This document shows positions 26,822 through 34,527 of a DNA stretch of 64,000 bases, piece by piece. This DNA comes from Paracoccus albicereus. Its GTDB lineage: Bacteria > Pseudomonadota > Alphaproteobacteria > Rhodobacterales > Rhodobacteraceae. Every line of letters starts with the position of its first letter. Position 1 is the stretch's first letter. The translations under genes and the position numbers were made by a program. Location: contig NZ_JAKZEU010000001.1 of NCBI RefSeq assembly GCF_024359525.1, forward strand, positions 124,001-188,000, in the 5' to 3' direction. Below the pieces are notes generated by a model. That model was not told where the DNA came from and did no database searches. It was given only the letters and a program-made list of their open reading frames with translations.

Positions 26822-27607
26822 ATGGCCAGCGCCAACCTCAACATCATGATCAAGGCCGCGCGCAAGGCGGGGCGCTCGCTCGTCAAGGATTTCCGCGAGG
26901 TCGAGAACCTGCAGGTCAGCGCCAAGGGCGCGGGCGACTTCGTCAGCCGCGCCGACCGCGAGGCCGAGCGGATCATCAAGGAAGACCTGCGCACCGCGCG
27001 GCCGAACTACGGCTGGCTGGGCGAGGAAACGGGTGAGGAAGCGGGTGAGGACCCGACCCGGCGCTGGATCGTCGATCCGCTGGACGGCACCACCAACTTC
27101 CTGCACGGCCTGCCGCATTGGGCGGTCAGCATCGCGCTGGAGCACAAGGGCGAGATCGTCGCCGCCGTGGTCTTCGACGCTGCCAAGGACGAACTCTTCA
27201 CCGCCGAAAAGGGCGCCGGCGCCTACATGAACGACCAGCGTCTGCGGGTCTCGGGGCGCGGAAAGATGATCGAATCGATCTTCGCCACAGGTGTTCCCTT
27301 CGCCGGACGGCCTACCCTGCCCGCGACGCTGAAGGACCTTGCCCGGCTGATGCCGCTGACCGCCGGTGTACGCCGCTGGGGCGCGGCGGCGCTTGACCTC
27401 GCCTATGTCGCAGCCGGCCGCTACGACGGCTATTGGGAACGCGGGATCAGCACCTGGGACATCGCCGCGGGCGTGCTTCTGGTGCGAGAGGCGGGCGGTT
27501 TCGTCGAACCGCTGCGCGGCGATGGCCCGGCGCAGGATTCCCCTGCCATCATCGCGGCCAACGCCACGATCTGGGACAATTTCGCGAAGGTGATCCGGGA
27601 AGCCTAG
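26822..27607 (+). CDS. suhB: Inositol monophosphatase family protein (SuhB-like)
   Basis: A 261-residue Mg2+-dependent phosphatase. The metal site shows the GEETGEE acidic loop, WIVDPLDGTTNFLHGLPH (DPxDGT motif) and the C-terminal WERGISTWDIAAGVLLVREAGG (WDxAAG motif). Bacterial SuhB proteins also act in rRNA antitermination. AGGAG lies 8 bp before the ATG. It follows metR on the same strand after 66 bp. The next 147 bp hold only a weak AGGGT/ACCCT hairpin. Confidence 0.93.
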   Translation: MASANLNIMIKAARKAGRSLVKDFREVENLQVSAKGAGDFVSRADREAERIIKEDLRTARPNYGWLGEETGEEAGEDPTRRWIVDPLDGTTNFLHGLPHWAVSIALEHKGEIVAAVVFDAAKDELFTAEKGAGAYMNDQRLRVSGRGKMIESIFATGVPFAGRPTLPATLKDLARLMPLTAGVRRWGAAALDLAYVAAGRYDGYWERGISTWDIAAGVLLVREAGGFVEPLRGDGPAQDSPAIIAANATIWDNFAKVIREA

Positions 27608-27754
27608 CGTCTCGCGGCGCTGCGACCGCGTCGATCGCAGCGAATCAGCGGTCGGCGCTCGCCGGCCCGCATATTTTCAGGGTGAAACCCTCCGGGTAGA
27701 ACGCCCTTACGCAGTGTGGTCGGTCAACGCGCCACGTCTGACGCCGAAGCATCG

Positions 27755-28843
27755 TTACGCCGGATGACCCGCCTCTTTGTCGCCCGCCGCGTGCCGGTGC
27801 TTGCGATCAGGGCGGAAGTCTGACGACCCGGTTTGACCCTGAGCAGCCAACGCACCGGCCAGAATGGCCGGCCCGGTATAGGGCAGCGCGACGCTGTCGT
27901 GCAGCGCCTCGCTCGCCTCGCGGCCCGCGGTGCGGCGGCGTCGGGACAGGAAGGCCTTGCCCCATTTCCGCCAGCTCCCGATCGACCGGGCCCGGGCGTC
28001 GCAGGGGAAATGCCTCCGCCAGCCATCGGGCAGCGGCAGGCCCACGCTTTCCGCCTTTTCCAGCATCCAGACCAGCGGGATGTTCGCCAGCGGCCGGGCG
28101 AATTCCAGCCCGTTCAATTGCCCGCCGATATCGGGGTGACAGCCGCGAAACCACATCTGTTCGATGTGCGGGCAGGCGCTTTCGTCGTCCCACAGCAGCG
28201 GCGCGAAGGCCGCCCGCGTCTCGTCCAGCGCCAGCGCATGGAAACCATGCTCGACATCGGCGCCCAGATGCGCGTCGTGAAAGCGGAATTGCGGCTCGGT
28301 CAGCGCCCACAGGATCGGCAGCCGGATGCCCAGCGCCATCACCGTCTCGAAACAGCCGACCATCCGGATCGGCACCTTGTCGTGACACCGCTGCCGAAAG
28401 ACCGTGCGGGCCGCGTCGGACCCGCCTTGCCGATACAGACGCCAGCCCAGCCTGATATGACGTTCGGTCGCATCGCGCGGGCGAAGCAGCCCCACCTTGC
28501 CGATCATGCCCGCAAGGCTGCGGACCGCGAATGCGCCGCGCGAATAGCCCAGCAGAAAGATTGTGTCACCCGGCGCATACTGGCTGGCAAGCCAGCCATA
28601 GGCGTCGGTGATCCGGACATCCAGAACGCGACCCAGCATCAGGTCCGGAATCGTGCCCAGCCGGTTCCATTGCTGGCCTGCCGCATAATGCAACCGGATC
28701 CGCGAACCGCCGGGCAAAGGGCCGTGAAAACCCTTCAGCAGTGCGTGGATGCGCCCCAGGGACGACCGCGACCCCTGCACCAGCGAAGCGAAGGTACCGT
28801 CGAGGATGATCACGTGGATCACGGGGGGGCGAATCGTCTGCAT
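27755..28843 (-). CDS. DUF2235 (Tle1-like) alpha/beta hydrolase
   Basis: A 362-residue protein of the DUF2235 family, which includes Tle1 phospholipase effectors. HVIILDGTFASL is the degenerate DGT-type opening strand, and FLLGYSRGAFAVRSLAGMIGKVGLL carries the GxSxG nucleophile. A later WFRGCHPDIGGQL gives the family-typical catalytic aspartate/histidine (PDIGG). No type VI secretion genes, immunity gene or VgrG are nearby, so a housekeeping lipase or esterase role is as likely as an effector. The C-terminus is low-complexity and histidine/aspartate-rich. Confidence 0.8.
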   Translation of the reverse strand: MQTIRPPVIHVIILDGTFASLVQGSRSSLGRIHALLKGFHGPLPGGSRIRLHYAAGQQWNRLGTIPDLMLGRVLDVRITDAYGWLASQYAPGDTIFLLGYSRGAFAVRSLAGMIGKVGLLRPRDATERHIRLGWRLYRQGGSDAARTVFRQRCHDKVPIRMVGCFETVMALGIRLPILWALTEPQFRFHDAHLGADVEHGFHALALDETRAAFAPLLWDDESACPHIEQMWFRGCHPDIGGQLNGLEFARPLANIPLVWMLEKAESVGLPLPDGWRRHFPCDARARSIGSWRKWGKAFLSRRRRTAGREASEALHDSVALPYTGPAILAGALAAQGQTGSSDFRPDRKHRHAAGDKEAGHPA

Positions 28844-28905
28844 CCGGCAAGGCTAGCACGCCCCGCCTTTCGATTTCGTTCACGCCCTTGAACGGTCGCC
28901 TAGCC

Positions 28906-30060
28906 TCAGCTCAGCGCCATCACCGTCGCGTGGCTCATCAGGCCGAACCCGTTGAAGCGGGTGTTGGTGACGGTCGAATAGGCCCCCGCGCCGTGGAAGA
29001 TGACGTAATCGCCTTCCGCGATGTCGGCGGGCAGGTCCATCTCGCCCGGCAGGCGATCGACCGAATCGCAGGTCGGGCCAAAGATCACACGGCTTGAAAT
29101 CTCTTCGCCCCGCGGCTCCCCGTCCGCCGTCAGCACCTCGATCCGGTCGATATTGCCGATGATCGGCAGTTCGGTCAGCCCGCCATAGACACCATCGTTC
29201 AGGAACAGATCGGTGCCATCGCGCACCGCCTTGACCCGCGTGATCAGCGCATAAGCGTCGGCGCAAAGCCCGCGCCCCGGTTCGCAGACCAGAGCGGGGG
29301 CGTCCGCGCTGAAAACCTCGCGCGTGGTCTCGCCGATCTTATCGAAGATCGAGGTCAGGTCGGGCTCGACCCCCACCACGCGGTGCGAGGGGAAGCCACC
29401 GCCGACGTTCAGCCGCGCGGCCTGCACACCGGCCAGATCGCAGATTTCGCGCGCGACGCGGATGTAGCTTTCCCACGCCACCGGATCGGTGCATTGCGTG
29501 CCGGGATGGAATGTCAGAGAGGCGGTATATCCGCGCGCCGCGACCTCTTTCAGAAGCTCGGCCGCCAATTCCGGCGATGCGCCGAACTTCGAGCCGAAAT
29601 CATAGGCCGCACCCAGCACCGGCAGCTTGAAACGGGGTGAAATCTCGACCGGCTTGCCATCCACCTCGACCGGGACCTGCGCGGTCAGCTTGGCCAACTC
29701 GGTCTGGCTGTCCACCGACCAAGACCGGATGCCCGCCTTCACGGCATGGGCAATTTCGGACCGGGCGCGGACCGGATTGTGATAATGACGTGCGGCTTCG
29801 GGGGCCAGACGACCGATCAGGTCGATCTCGAAGGGCGATGCGACGTCGAACCCTTTCAGACCGGCGGTCACCAGGTTCTGGATCACCGCCTCTTCCGGGT
29901 TGGATTTCACCGCGTAGGTCACAAGGCCCGGAAAACCGTCGATGAAGCGCCGGGCCGTGTCCTGCAACACGGTGGGGGCGAAGGCGATGACGGGATTGTC
30001 TGGTTGCTGCTGCCGGATGATCTCGGCGGGGTTGGCCCAGACGGTCTTGTCCTGTCCCAT
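28906..30060 (-). CDS. Fold-III PLP-dependent decarboxylase (ornithine decarboxylase type)
   Basis: A 384-residue enzyme of the alanine-racemase-fold decarboxylases. The PLP lysine is Lys52 in VTYAVKSNPEE; the glycine loop is LNVGGGFPSH; phosphate binding is in EPGRGLCADAYAL; and the C-terminal FGPTCDSVDRL contains the catalytic Cys used by ornithine decarboxylase together with an aspartate. LTFHPGTQC replaces the FHVGSQ seen in most homologues. Ornithine decarboxylation to putrescine is the best guess; lysine or a carboxy-polyamine substrate is possible. The ATG at 30060 is the natural start. Confidence 0.85.
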   Translation of the reverse strand: MGQDKTVWANPAEIIRQQQPDNPVIAFAPTVLQDTARRFIDGFPGLVTYAVKSNPEEAVIQNLVTAGLKGFDVASPFEIDLIGRLAPEAARHYHNPVRARSEIAHAVKAGIRSWSVDSQTELAKLTAQVPVEVDGKPVEISPRFKLPVLGAAYDFGSKFGASPELAAELLKEVAARGYTASLTFHPGTQCTDPVAWESYIRVAREICDLAGVQAARLNVGGGFPSHRVVGVEPDLTSIFDKIGETTREVFSADAPALVCEPGRGLCADAYALITRVKAVRDGTDLFLNDGVYGGLTELPIIGNIDRIEVLTADGEPRGEEISSRVIFGPTCDSVDRLPGEMDLPADIAEGDYVIFHGAGAYSTVTNTRFNGFGLMSHATVMALS

Positions 30061-30141
30061 GTCGTGCCTTCCTGTCGTGTCAGTTCGAACCCAGAATGGC
30101 CCCTAATCGTTCCGGCCGCACCCTTGAAGTGAAATTTTCGC

Positions 30142-30804
30142 CTAGGCCATCACGGACGGCTGAGGCGCCAGCCGGAACTGATCGACGAAGGCCTGCGCAG
30201 CCTGCAGATCGCCCGTGGCGCCGATCATCCCTTTGGCCGCCAGCGCCGCGACCGGCGCGCTGCCATAGACGGCGACGGCCATCCGATTGCCGTCACCAGA
30301 CAGCACGAAGGGCGTGTCCGGGCGTGCCACCGCGACGGTCTGCGTCCGGCCATCCTCGACGCGCATCTCGAACATCTCCTGGCCAAGATCGAAGCCCGCC
30401 GGGCCGCCTGCGTGCTGCGCCAGATCGGTCCGCAGGCACACACCCATCGAGATCATCAGCGCCGAGGGGCTGATGAACCGCCGGTGATCGTGCCCCGGCA
30501 CCGTTAGCGCCCAGCGGCAAAGCGATTGCAGCACAGGCAGCAGCCCCGTGCCGGCTTCGGTCAGCGCGTAGACGCCCAGGCGCGGATCATGGCTGACCAC
30601 GCCCGCCTCCTGCAATTGCGCCAGACGGCCGGTCAGCACCGTGGCGGTGATGCCGGGCAGACCCGCGCGGATCATCTGGAAGCGCTTGGGCGCGAACATC
30701 AGCTCGCGCACGACCAGCAGCGCCCAGCGGTCGCCCACCAGATTCAGGGCATGCGCGCCCAGACACCCTTCGTCGTAACGCAGCTTTTTGCCGGAATCAG
30801 TCAT
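30142..30804 (-). CDS. HxlR-family winged-helix regulator with C-terminal extra domain
   Basis: A 220-residue regulator. The first 105 residues are an HxlR HTH (CLGAHALNLVGDRWALLVVRELMFAPKRF, then ITATVLTGRLAQLQEAGVV). The remaining 115 residues resemble an SCP2-like sterol/ligand domain often fused to HxlR regulators in Alphaproteobacteria. It is divergent from the DUF1428-VOC-GST operon and probably regulates it, in response to an electrophile or lipid-like ligand by inference. There is no Shine-Dalgarno sequence before the ATG, and a good promoter places the start of transcription on it. Confidence 0.85.
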   Translation of the reverse strand: MTDSGKKLRYDEGCLGAHALNLVGDRWALLVVRELMFAPKRFQMIRAGLPGITATVLTGRLAQLQEAGVVSHDPRLGVYALTEAGTGLLPVLQSLCRWALTVPGHDHRRFISPSALMISMGVCLRTDLAQHAGGPAGFDLGQEMFEMRVEDGRTQTVAVARPDTPFVLSGDGNRMAVAVYGSAPVAALAAKGMIGATGDLQAAQAFVDQFRLAPQPSVMA

Positions 30805-30839
30805 GTTTTAATACTAACAGTTGCTTTTTATTACTTCAA
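30804..30839 (-). promoter_or_regulatory. Promoter of the HxlR gene, predicted leaderless transcript
   Basis: On the minus strand TTGAAG (30839-30834) and TAGTAT (30816-30811) are separated by exactly 17 bp. Only 6 bp lie between the -10 and the ATG at 30804, so transcription should start at or next to the start codon. The region is markedly A/T-rich compared with its surroundings and also holds the operator space for the divergent operon. Confidence 0.6.
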
Positions 30840-30894
30840 GCGGCATGGTTCGATTCGCAGGCAGTTTCATCATTTGCCGCGATTGGAGGACAGC

Positions 30895-31617
30895 ATGACC
30901 TTTTACTGGGGTTTCGTTCAGCCCGTCCCGAAGAACAACAAACAGGCCTATATCGATCACGCCGCGATGGCGTGGCCGATCTTCGAAAAGCTCGGAGCCG
31001 TCCGCGCGGTCGAATGTTGGGCAGAGGATGTTCCCAAGGGCAAGCAGACCGATTTCTATCGCGCCGTTCAGTGCAAGGACGACGAGGTGCCGGTCTTTTC
31101 GTGGATCGAGTGGCCCGACAAGGCGACCGCCGAAACGGCCGGTTCGCAGATGCAGAACCACCCTGATTTCCAGGCGATGCCGCCGATGCCCTTCGACGGA
31201 ATGCGGATGTTCTGGGGCGGCTTCTCGCCGATCGTCAGCTTCGGCCAGTCGAAGCCCGGAAGCTACGTGCAGGGCTTCGTCCTGGCCGTGCCTGAAGACA
31301 ACAAGGACGCCTATGTCGAGATGGCGCGCAGCACCGAAGGCATGTTCACCGGCAAGGGCGCGACCCACATGGTCGAGGGATGGGGCGATGACGTCCCGCA
31401 CGGCAAGGTGACCGACTTCTATCGCGCCGCCGACGCCAAGGATGGCGAGATCCCGATGTTTTCCTGGGTCGAGTGGCCGGACCGCGCGACCTGCGACAAG
31501 GCCGCCCGCGAGATGGAGACGGAGATGTCCGGCCAGGACATGCCCGCGATGCCGTTCGACGGCAAACGCATGTTCTGGGGCGGCTTCGAACCGATCTTCG
31601 ATTCCGCCAGCCAATGA
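30895..31617 (+). CDS. Protein with two tandem DUF1428 domains
   Basis: A 240-residue protein made of two copies of the DUF1428 domain (dimeric alpha-beta barrel, E. coli YbaA type), about 1-118 and 122-240. Each repeat has the same order: a YxxxVxxVPxxNKxAY opening (GFVQPVPKNNKQAY; GFVLAVPEDNKDAY), E-W/G-DDVPxGKxTDFYRA, FSWxEWPDxAT and PFDGxRMFWGGFxPI. Most family members have a single domain. TTGGAGGA precedes the ATG. It is the first gene of an operon with a VOC protein 12 bp later and GST genes. The function is unknown; context suggests detoxification or stress. Confidence 0.85.
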   Translation: MTFYWGFVQPVPKNNKQAYIDHAAMAWPIFEKLGAVRAVECWAEDVPKGKQTDFYRAVQCKDDEVPVFSWIEWPDKATAETAGSQMQNHPDFQAMPPMPFDGMRMFWGGFSPIVSFGQSKPGSYVQGFVLAVPEDNKDAYVEMARSTEGMFTGKGATHMVEGWGDDVPHGKVTDFYRAADAKDGEIPMFSWVEWPDRATCDKAAREMETEMSGQDMPAMPFDGKRMFWGGFEPIFDSASQ

Positions 31618-31629
31618 GAGGATGGTCCG

Positions 31630-32421
31630 ATGGCCAATGAACACGGAAAACCGGTCTGGTACGAACTCGGCACCAGCGACCTGCAAGGCGCGCAGGATTT
31701 CTACGGCAAGATCCTGGGCTGGCAGATGTTCGATCCCGGAATGGAAGGGTTCGACTATCGCCTCGCGCAGTCGGACGGCGACAATGTCGCCGGAATGATG
31801 GCGCTCGGCGCACAGGAAGGCGCCCCGCCGCCGAACTGGTGCACCTATTTCGCGGTCGACGATTGCGACAAGTCCGCTGCCGACATCCGCGCCGCGGGCG
31901 GCAATGTTCTGAAAGAGCCCGCCTATGTGCCGCGCACCGGGCACTTCGCCATCGTCGCCGATCCGCAGGGGGCCGTGTTCGGCATCCTGCAGCCCGAGGC
32001 GATGGACGAGAATTGCGAGACCAGCGAAGGCAGCGCTTTCGACCAGCAGAAGGCCGCCCACGGCAACTGGCACGAACTGATGACGACCGACCCCGAAGCC
32101 GGGTTCGATTTCTATTCCCGGTTGCTCGGCTGGCGGAAATCCCAGGCGATGGACATGGGCGAGATGGGCACCTACCAGCTCTTCTCTCATGGCGGCGCCG
32201 ATATCGGCGGGATGATGGGGCTCGGCAATTCTCCGGTTCCGGCCTGGATGCCCTATTTCGGCGTCAACGGCATCCATCCGGCCATCGCCCGGATCAAGGA
32301 CGGCGGCGGGACTGTCCATCACGGGCCGGCCGAGGTCCCCGGCGGCGCCTTCATCGCCATCGCGCAGGACCCGCAGGGCGCATGGTTCGCCCTTGTCGGC
32401 CCGAAGGAGCGTGCAGCATGA
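31630..32421 (+). CDS. VOC protein with two glyoxalase domains
   Basis: A 263-residue protein with two VOC (glyoxalase/bleomycin-resistance) units. The first begins KPVWYELGTSDLQGAQDFYGKILGW and ends IVADPQGAVFGILQPE; the second begins GNWHELMTTDPEAGFDFYSRLLGW and ends IAQDPQGAWFALVGPKE. Such two-domain proteins can form a complete active site in one chain. The substrate is unknown. It starts 12 bp after the DUF1428 gene and its stop overlaps the following GST start (ATGA). Confidence 0.88.
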   Translation: MANEHGKPVWYELGTSDLQGAQDFYGKILGWQMFDPGMEGFDYRLAQSDGDNVAGMMALGAQEGAPPPNWCTYFAVDDCDKSAADIRAAGGNVLKEPAYVPRTGHFAIVADPQGAVFGILQPEAMDENCETSEGSAFDQQKAAHGNWHELMTTDPEAGFDFYSRLLGWRKSQAMDMGEMGTYQLFSHGGADIGGMMGLGNSPVPAWMPYFGVNGIHPAIARIKDGGGTVHHGPAEVPGGAFIAIAQDPQGAWFALVGPKERAA

Positions 32422-33080
32422 CCCGCGAACCCGTGACCATCGTCACCTATGACTGGGTGCCCGATTTTCCGCGCGGCTATGTCCGTGACATCCGCGCCCG
32501 TTGGGCCTGCGAGGAAGCGGGCATCCCCTACCGGACAGAGACAGTGCCGCTGATGGACCGCACGCAGGACCACCTTGCGATGCAGCCCTTTCATCAGGTG
32601 CCGATCCTGAAGGACGGCGATCTGACGCTGTTCGAAAGCGGCGCGATGGTGCTGCATCTGGCCAAGGATTCACCCGCGCTGATGCCCGATGACGACACCC
32701 TGCGCACGCATGTCACCGAATGGTCCTTTGCCGCGCTGAACAGCATAGAGCCGCCGATCACAGGCTGGATCTTCGGCGGCAAGTTCAAGAAGAACGAGAA
32801 GGCCGGCGAGGATTTCGGCGGCTGGATGCATCAGCGCCTTGACCAGCTCGACGCTTATCTGGCGGACAAAGAATGGATCGTCGGCGACCGCTTCACAGCC
32901 GCCGACATCATCCTGACCGAGGTTCTGCGCCCGGCCCGCGACGAAGGCGCCCTCGACCGTCACCCGACCACCAAGGCCTATGTCGAGCGCGCGACCGCGC
33001 GACCGGCCTTCCAGCGCGCCCATCAGGCGCAGATGGACCATTGGACCGAAGCCGACCGCAAGCGCGCGGCGAAGACCTGA
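32418..33080 (+). CDS. Glutathione S-transferase family protein
   Basis: A 220-residue protein with an N-terminal thioredoxin-like fold (VTIVTYDWVPDFPRGYVRDIRARWACEEAGIPY; PFHQVPILKDGDLTLFESGAMVLHLA) and a C-terminal helical GST domain (LDAYLADKEWIVGDRFTAADIILTEVL). The usual catalytic Ser/Tyr/Cys cannot be assigned with certainty in the PDFPRGY loop. It is translationally coupled to the VOC gene and is part of the HxlR-associated unit. Confidence 0.88.
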   Translation: MTREPVTIVTYDWVPDFPRGYVRDIRARWACEEAGIPYRTETVPLMDRTQDHLAMQPFHQVPILKDGDLTLFESGAMVLHLAKDSPALMPDDDTLRTHVTEWSFAALNSIEPPITGWIFGGKFKKNEKAGEDFGGWMHQRLDQLDAYLADKEWIVGDRFTAADIILTEVLRPARDEGALDRHPTTKAYVERATARPAFQRAHQAQMDHWTEADRKRAAKT

Positions 33081-33146
33081 ACCAGCGATGGCGGGTGGGC
33101 GCATCGTCCGACCGCTCGCCCGCACCACTTTCCCAAGGAGCGAGTG

Positions 33147-33815
33147 ATGCCCCTGACGTTCTACGGACACCCTTTGTCGTCCTACTGCCACAAGGTGCTG
33201 ATCGCGCTGTATGAGACCGGCGCCCCCTTCACCTTCCGCCAGATCGATCCCTCGCAGCAGGCGGATCGCGACCTGATGGCCAGCCTGACCCCGATGGGCA
33301 AGATGCCCGCCCTGGTCGATGATGAGGCCGGCGTGACGCTGGGCGAAAGCGCGATCATCATCGAATGGCTGGACCGCCATCACCCTGGTCCGGCACCGCT
33401 GCTGCCGCGCGATCCCGATGCGGCGCTGCAGGCGCGAACCTGGAACAACATCTTCGACTACCACGTGATGCGCGAGGCGCAGCAGATCGTGGATGCGCGT
33501 CTGTTCATGGACGACGCGGCCGAAGAACCGATCGGCGTCTTCGCGCGCAACTCCCTCGACCGGTCCTACGCCGCCATCGACCGGCACATGGCGGGACGGG
33601 AATGGGCGGCGGGCGATTTCGGACTGGCCGATTGCGCGGCCGTTCCGGCGCTGTTCTACGCGGGCTTCCTGCATCCGTTCGACGATCGTCCGAACCTCGC
33701 CGCCTATTTCGAGCGGCTCCTCGCACGACCGTCCGTTGCGCGCGTGCATGATGAGGCGAAGCCCTGGCTGCAATACTTCCCCTTCCCGGAACGAATTCCG
33801 CAAAGGTTCCGTTAA
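33147..33815 (+). CDS. Glutathione S-transferase family protein
   Basis: A 222-residue GST: MPLTFYGHPLSSYCHKVLIALYETGAPF with a Ser-Ser-Tyr-Cys active-site loop, LTPMGKMPALVDDEAGVTLGESAIIIEWLD for glutathione binding, and a helical C-terminal domain with WAAGDFGLADCAAVPAL. AAGGAG lies 6 bp before the ATG at 33147; a GTG three bases earlier is too close. The 66-bp gap after the preceding GST makes it the probable last gene of the same transcript. Confidence 0.9.
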   Translation: MPLTFYGHPLSSYCHKVLIALYETGAPFTFRQIDPSQQADRDLMASLTPMGKMPALVDDEAGVTLGESAIIIEWLDRHHPGPAPLLPRDPDAALQARTWNNIFDYHVMREAQQIVDARLFMDDAAEEPIGVFARNSLDRSYAAIDRHMAGREWAAGDFGLADCAAVPALFYAGFLHPFDDRPNLAAYFERLLARPSVARVHDEAKPWLQYFPFPERIPQRFR

Positions 33816-33837
33816 ATCCGGCCGACTTGCACCAGAC

Positions 33838-33856
33838 GCAATGCTGCGTTGCAGCA
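33838..33856. promoter_or_regulatory. PhaR-type palindrome, copy 1
   Basis: GCAATGCTGCGTTGCAGCA contains CTGC-GTT-GCAG (33844-33854), matching the CTGC-N3-GCAG site described for the polyhydroxyalkanoate regulator PhaR in Rhodobacter. It lies about 80 bp before the 40-residue gene and shares 16 of 19 bases with copy 2. Confidence 0.6.
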
Positions 33857-33935
33857 GTGTTGGTTGTGGTGTCGGGAGGAATCCTTAAATCGGTGTCACG
33901 ACGAAACGATGTATACCAGATACCAAGGAGGCCTC

Positions 33936-34058
33936 ATGCCCCGCTTCATCCCCGCCCCCGCCCCCCATGCCGCCATCGACTTCTCCGCACTGCGTGTTTC
34001 GCTGGCAAATGCTCTGCATCGCATGGCTGACGCTCTGACCCGCCGCGCCGCGGCCTGA
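33936..34058 (+). CDS. 40-residue small protein, unknown function
   Basis: The frame begins MPRFIPAPAPHAAIDF, continues with SALRVSLANALHRMADALTRR and ends in three alanines. The second half would form a basic amphipathic helix. AAGGAGG lies 4 bp before the ATG. It follows a PhaR-type palindrome at the same distance as the DUF1127-like gene downstream and resembles it in having a short helical basic region, but I cannot assign a family. The 120 bp between the GST stop and this start holds only that palindrome and a GGGAGGA run. Confidence 0.55.
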   Translation: MPRFIPAPAPHAAIDFSALRVSLANALHRMADALTRRAAA

Positions 34059-34076
34059 GACGCGGGACGCATTGTG

Positions 34077-34101
34077 ACGCGGGCGATCATCGCCCGCGTT
34101 T
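34077..34101 (+). terminator. Hairpin terminator after the 40-residue gene
   Basis: ACGCGGGCGAT (34077-34087) and ATCGCCCGCGT (34089-34099) are exact reverse complements, followed by three T. The long GC-rich stem 19 bp after the stop fits an intrinsic terminator with a short T-run. Confidence 0.65.
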
Positions 34102-34151
34102 GTGCTTCAGCGCCTCGATCCCGGATCCCGACGCGATGCTCTGCGCCTGAA

Positions 34152-34170
34152 GCAATGCTGCTCTGCAGCA
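34152..34170. promoter_or_regulatory. PhaR-type palindrome, copy 2
   Basis: GCAATGCTGCTCTGCAGCA contains CTGC-TCT-GCAG (34158-34168); the flanks extend the palindrome to ATGCTGC-N3-GCAGCAT. It lies 83 bp before the DUF1127-like gene. Only the three central bases differ from copy 1. Confidence 0.6.
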
Positions 34171-34253
34171 TCGATCCTTGATCCCGTGTCCGACGATGGG
34201 CCAAGGTGACATCAGGGAGGAAACCACCTGTGACCCCACAAGGAGTTTCCGCA

Positions 34254-34478
34254 ATGGCACAAACCGCAACCTTCACCCAAAGCCTGTCCACGCAGTCCGT
34301 CCTGCGCACGCTCGGAATGCCGTTCCGCGCGCTGTGGACCCTCATGGTCCTTCTGGCCGAGGCGAACCCCCGCATGAAGGCGCTCGAGCGTCTGTCGCGC
34401 ACCAGCGACGAAGCTCTGGCGGAACAGGGCAAGACCCGCGAGTCCGAGATCCGGCGCATCATGGGTCTTCACGCCTGA
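34254..34478 (+). CDS. Small DUF1127-like protein
   Basis: A 74-residue protein starting MAQTATFTQSLSTQSVLR. The second half, LERLSRTSDEALAEQGKTRESEIRRIMG, resembles the short Arg-rich C-terminal domain of DUF1127/YjiS proteins, which in Rhodobacterales are small RNA-associated stress proteins. The match is by pattern only. ACAAGGAG lies 8 bp before the ATG. It is preceded by the second PhaR-type box and convergent with dctM. Confidence 0.6.
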   Translation: MAQTATFTQSLSTQSVLRTLGMPFRALWTLMVLLAEANPRMKALERLSRTSDEALAEQGKTRESEIRRIMGLHA

Positions 34479-34490
34479 CCATGCGACCCT

Positions 34491-34517
34491 GCCCCGGCGG
34501 CACTGCGCTGCCGGGGC
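34491..34517. terminator. Possible bidirectional terminator between DUF1127-like gene and dctM
   Basis: GCCCCGGC (34491-34498) pairs with GCCGGGGC (34510-34517) in the 49-bp gap between convergent genes. The T-run (GGTTTT) comes only 8 bp later on the plus strand, so the call is tentative. Confidence 0.4.
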
Positions 34518-34527
34518 CGGTCGGTTT

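Noticed and set aside
27649..27750. A 33-codon minus-strand frame between the inositol phosphatase and DUF2235 genes
   Set aside because: No ribosome-binding site and no membrane or domain pattern; probably chance.
30142..34478. Defence island or toxin-antitoxin interpretation of the HxlR/GST/small-gene region
   Set aside because: All larger proteins belong to metabolic or detoxification families; the small proteins have no toxin-like pairing or overlap.
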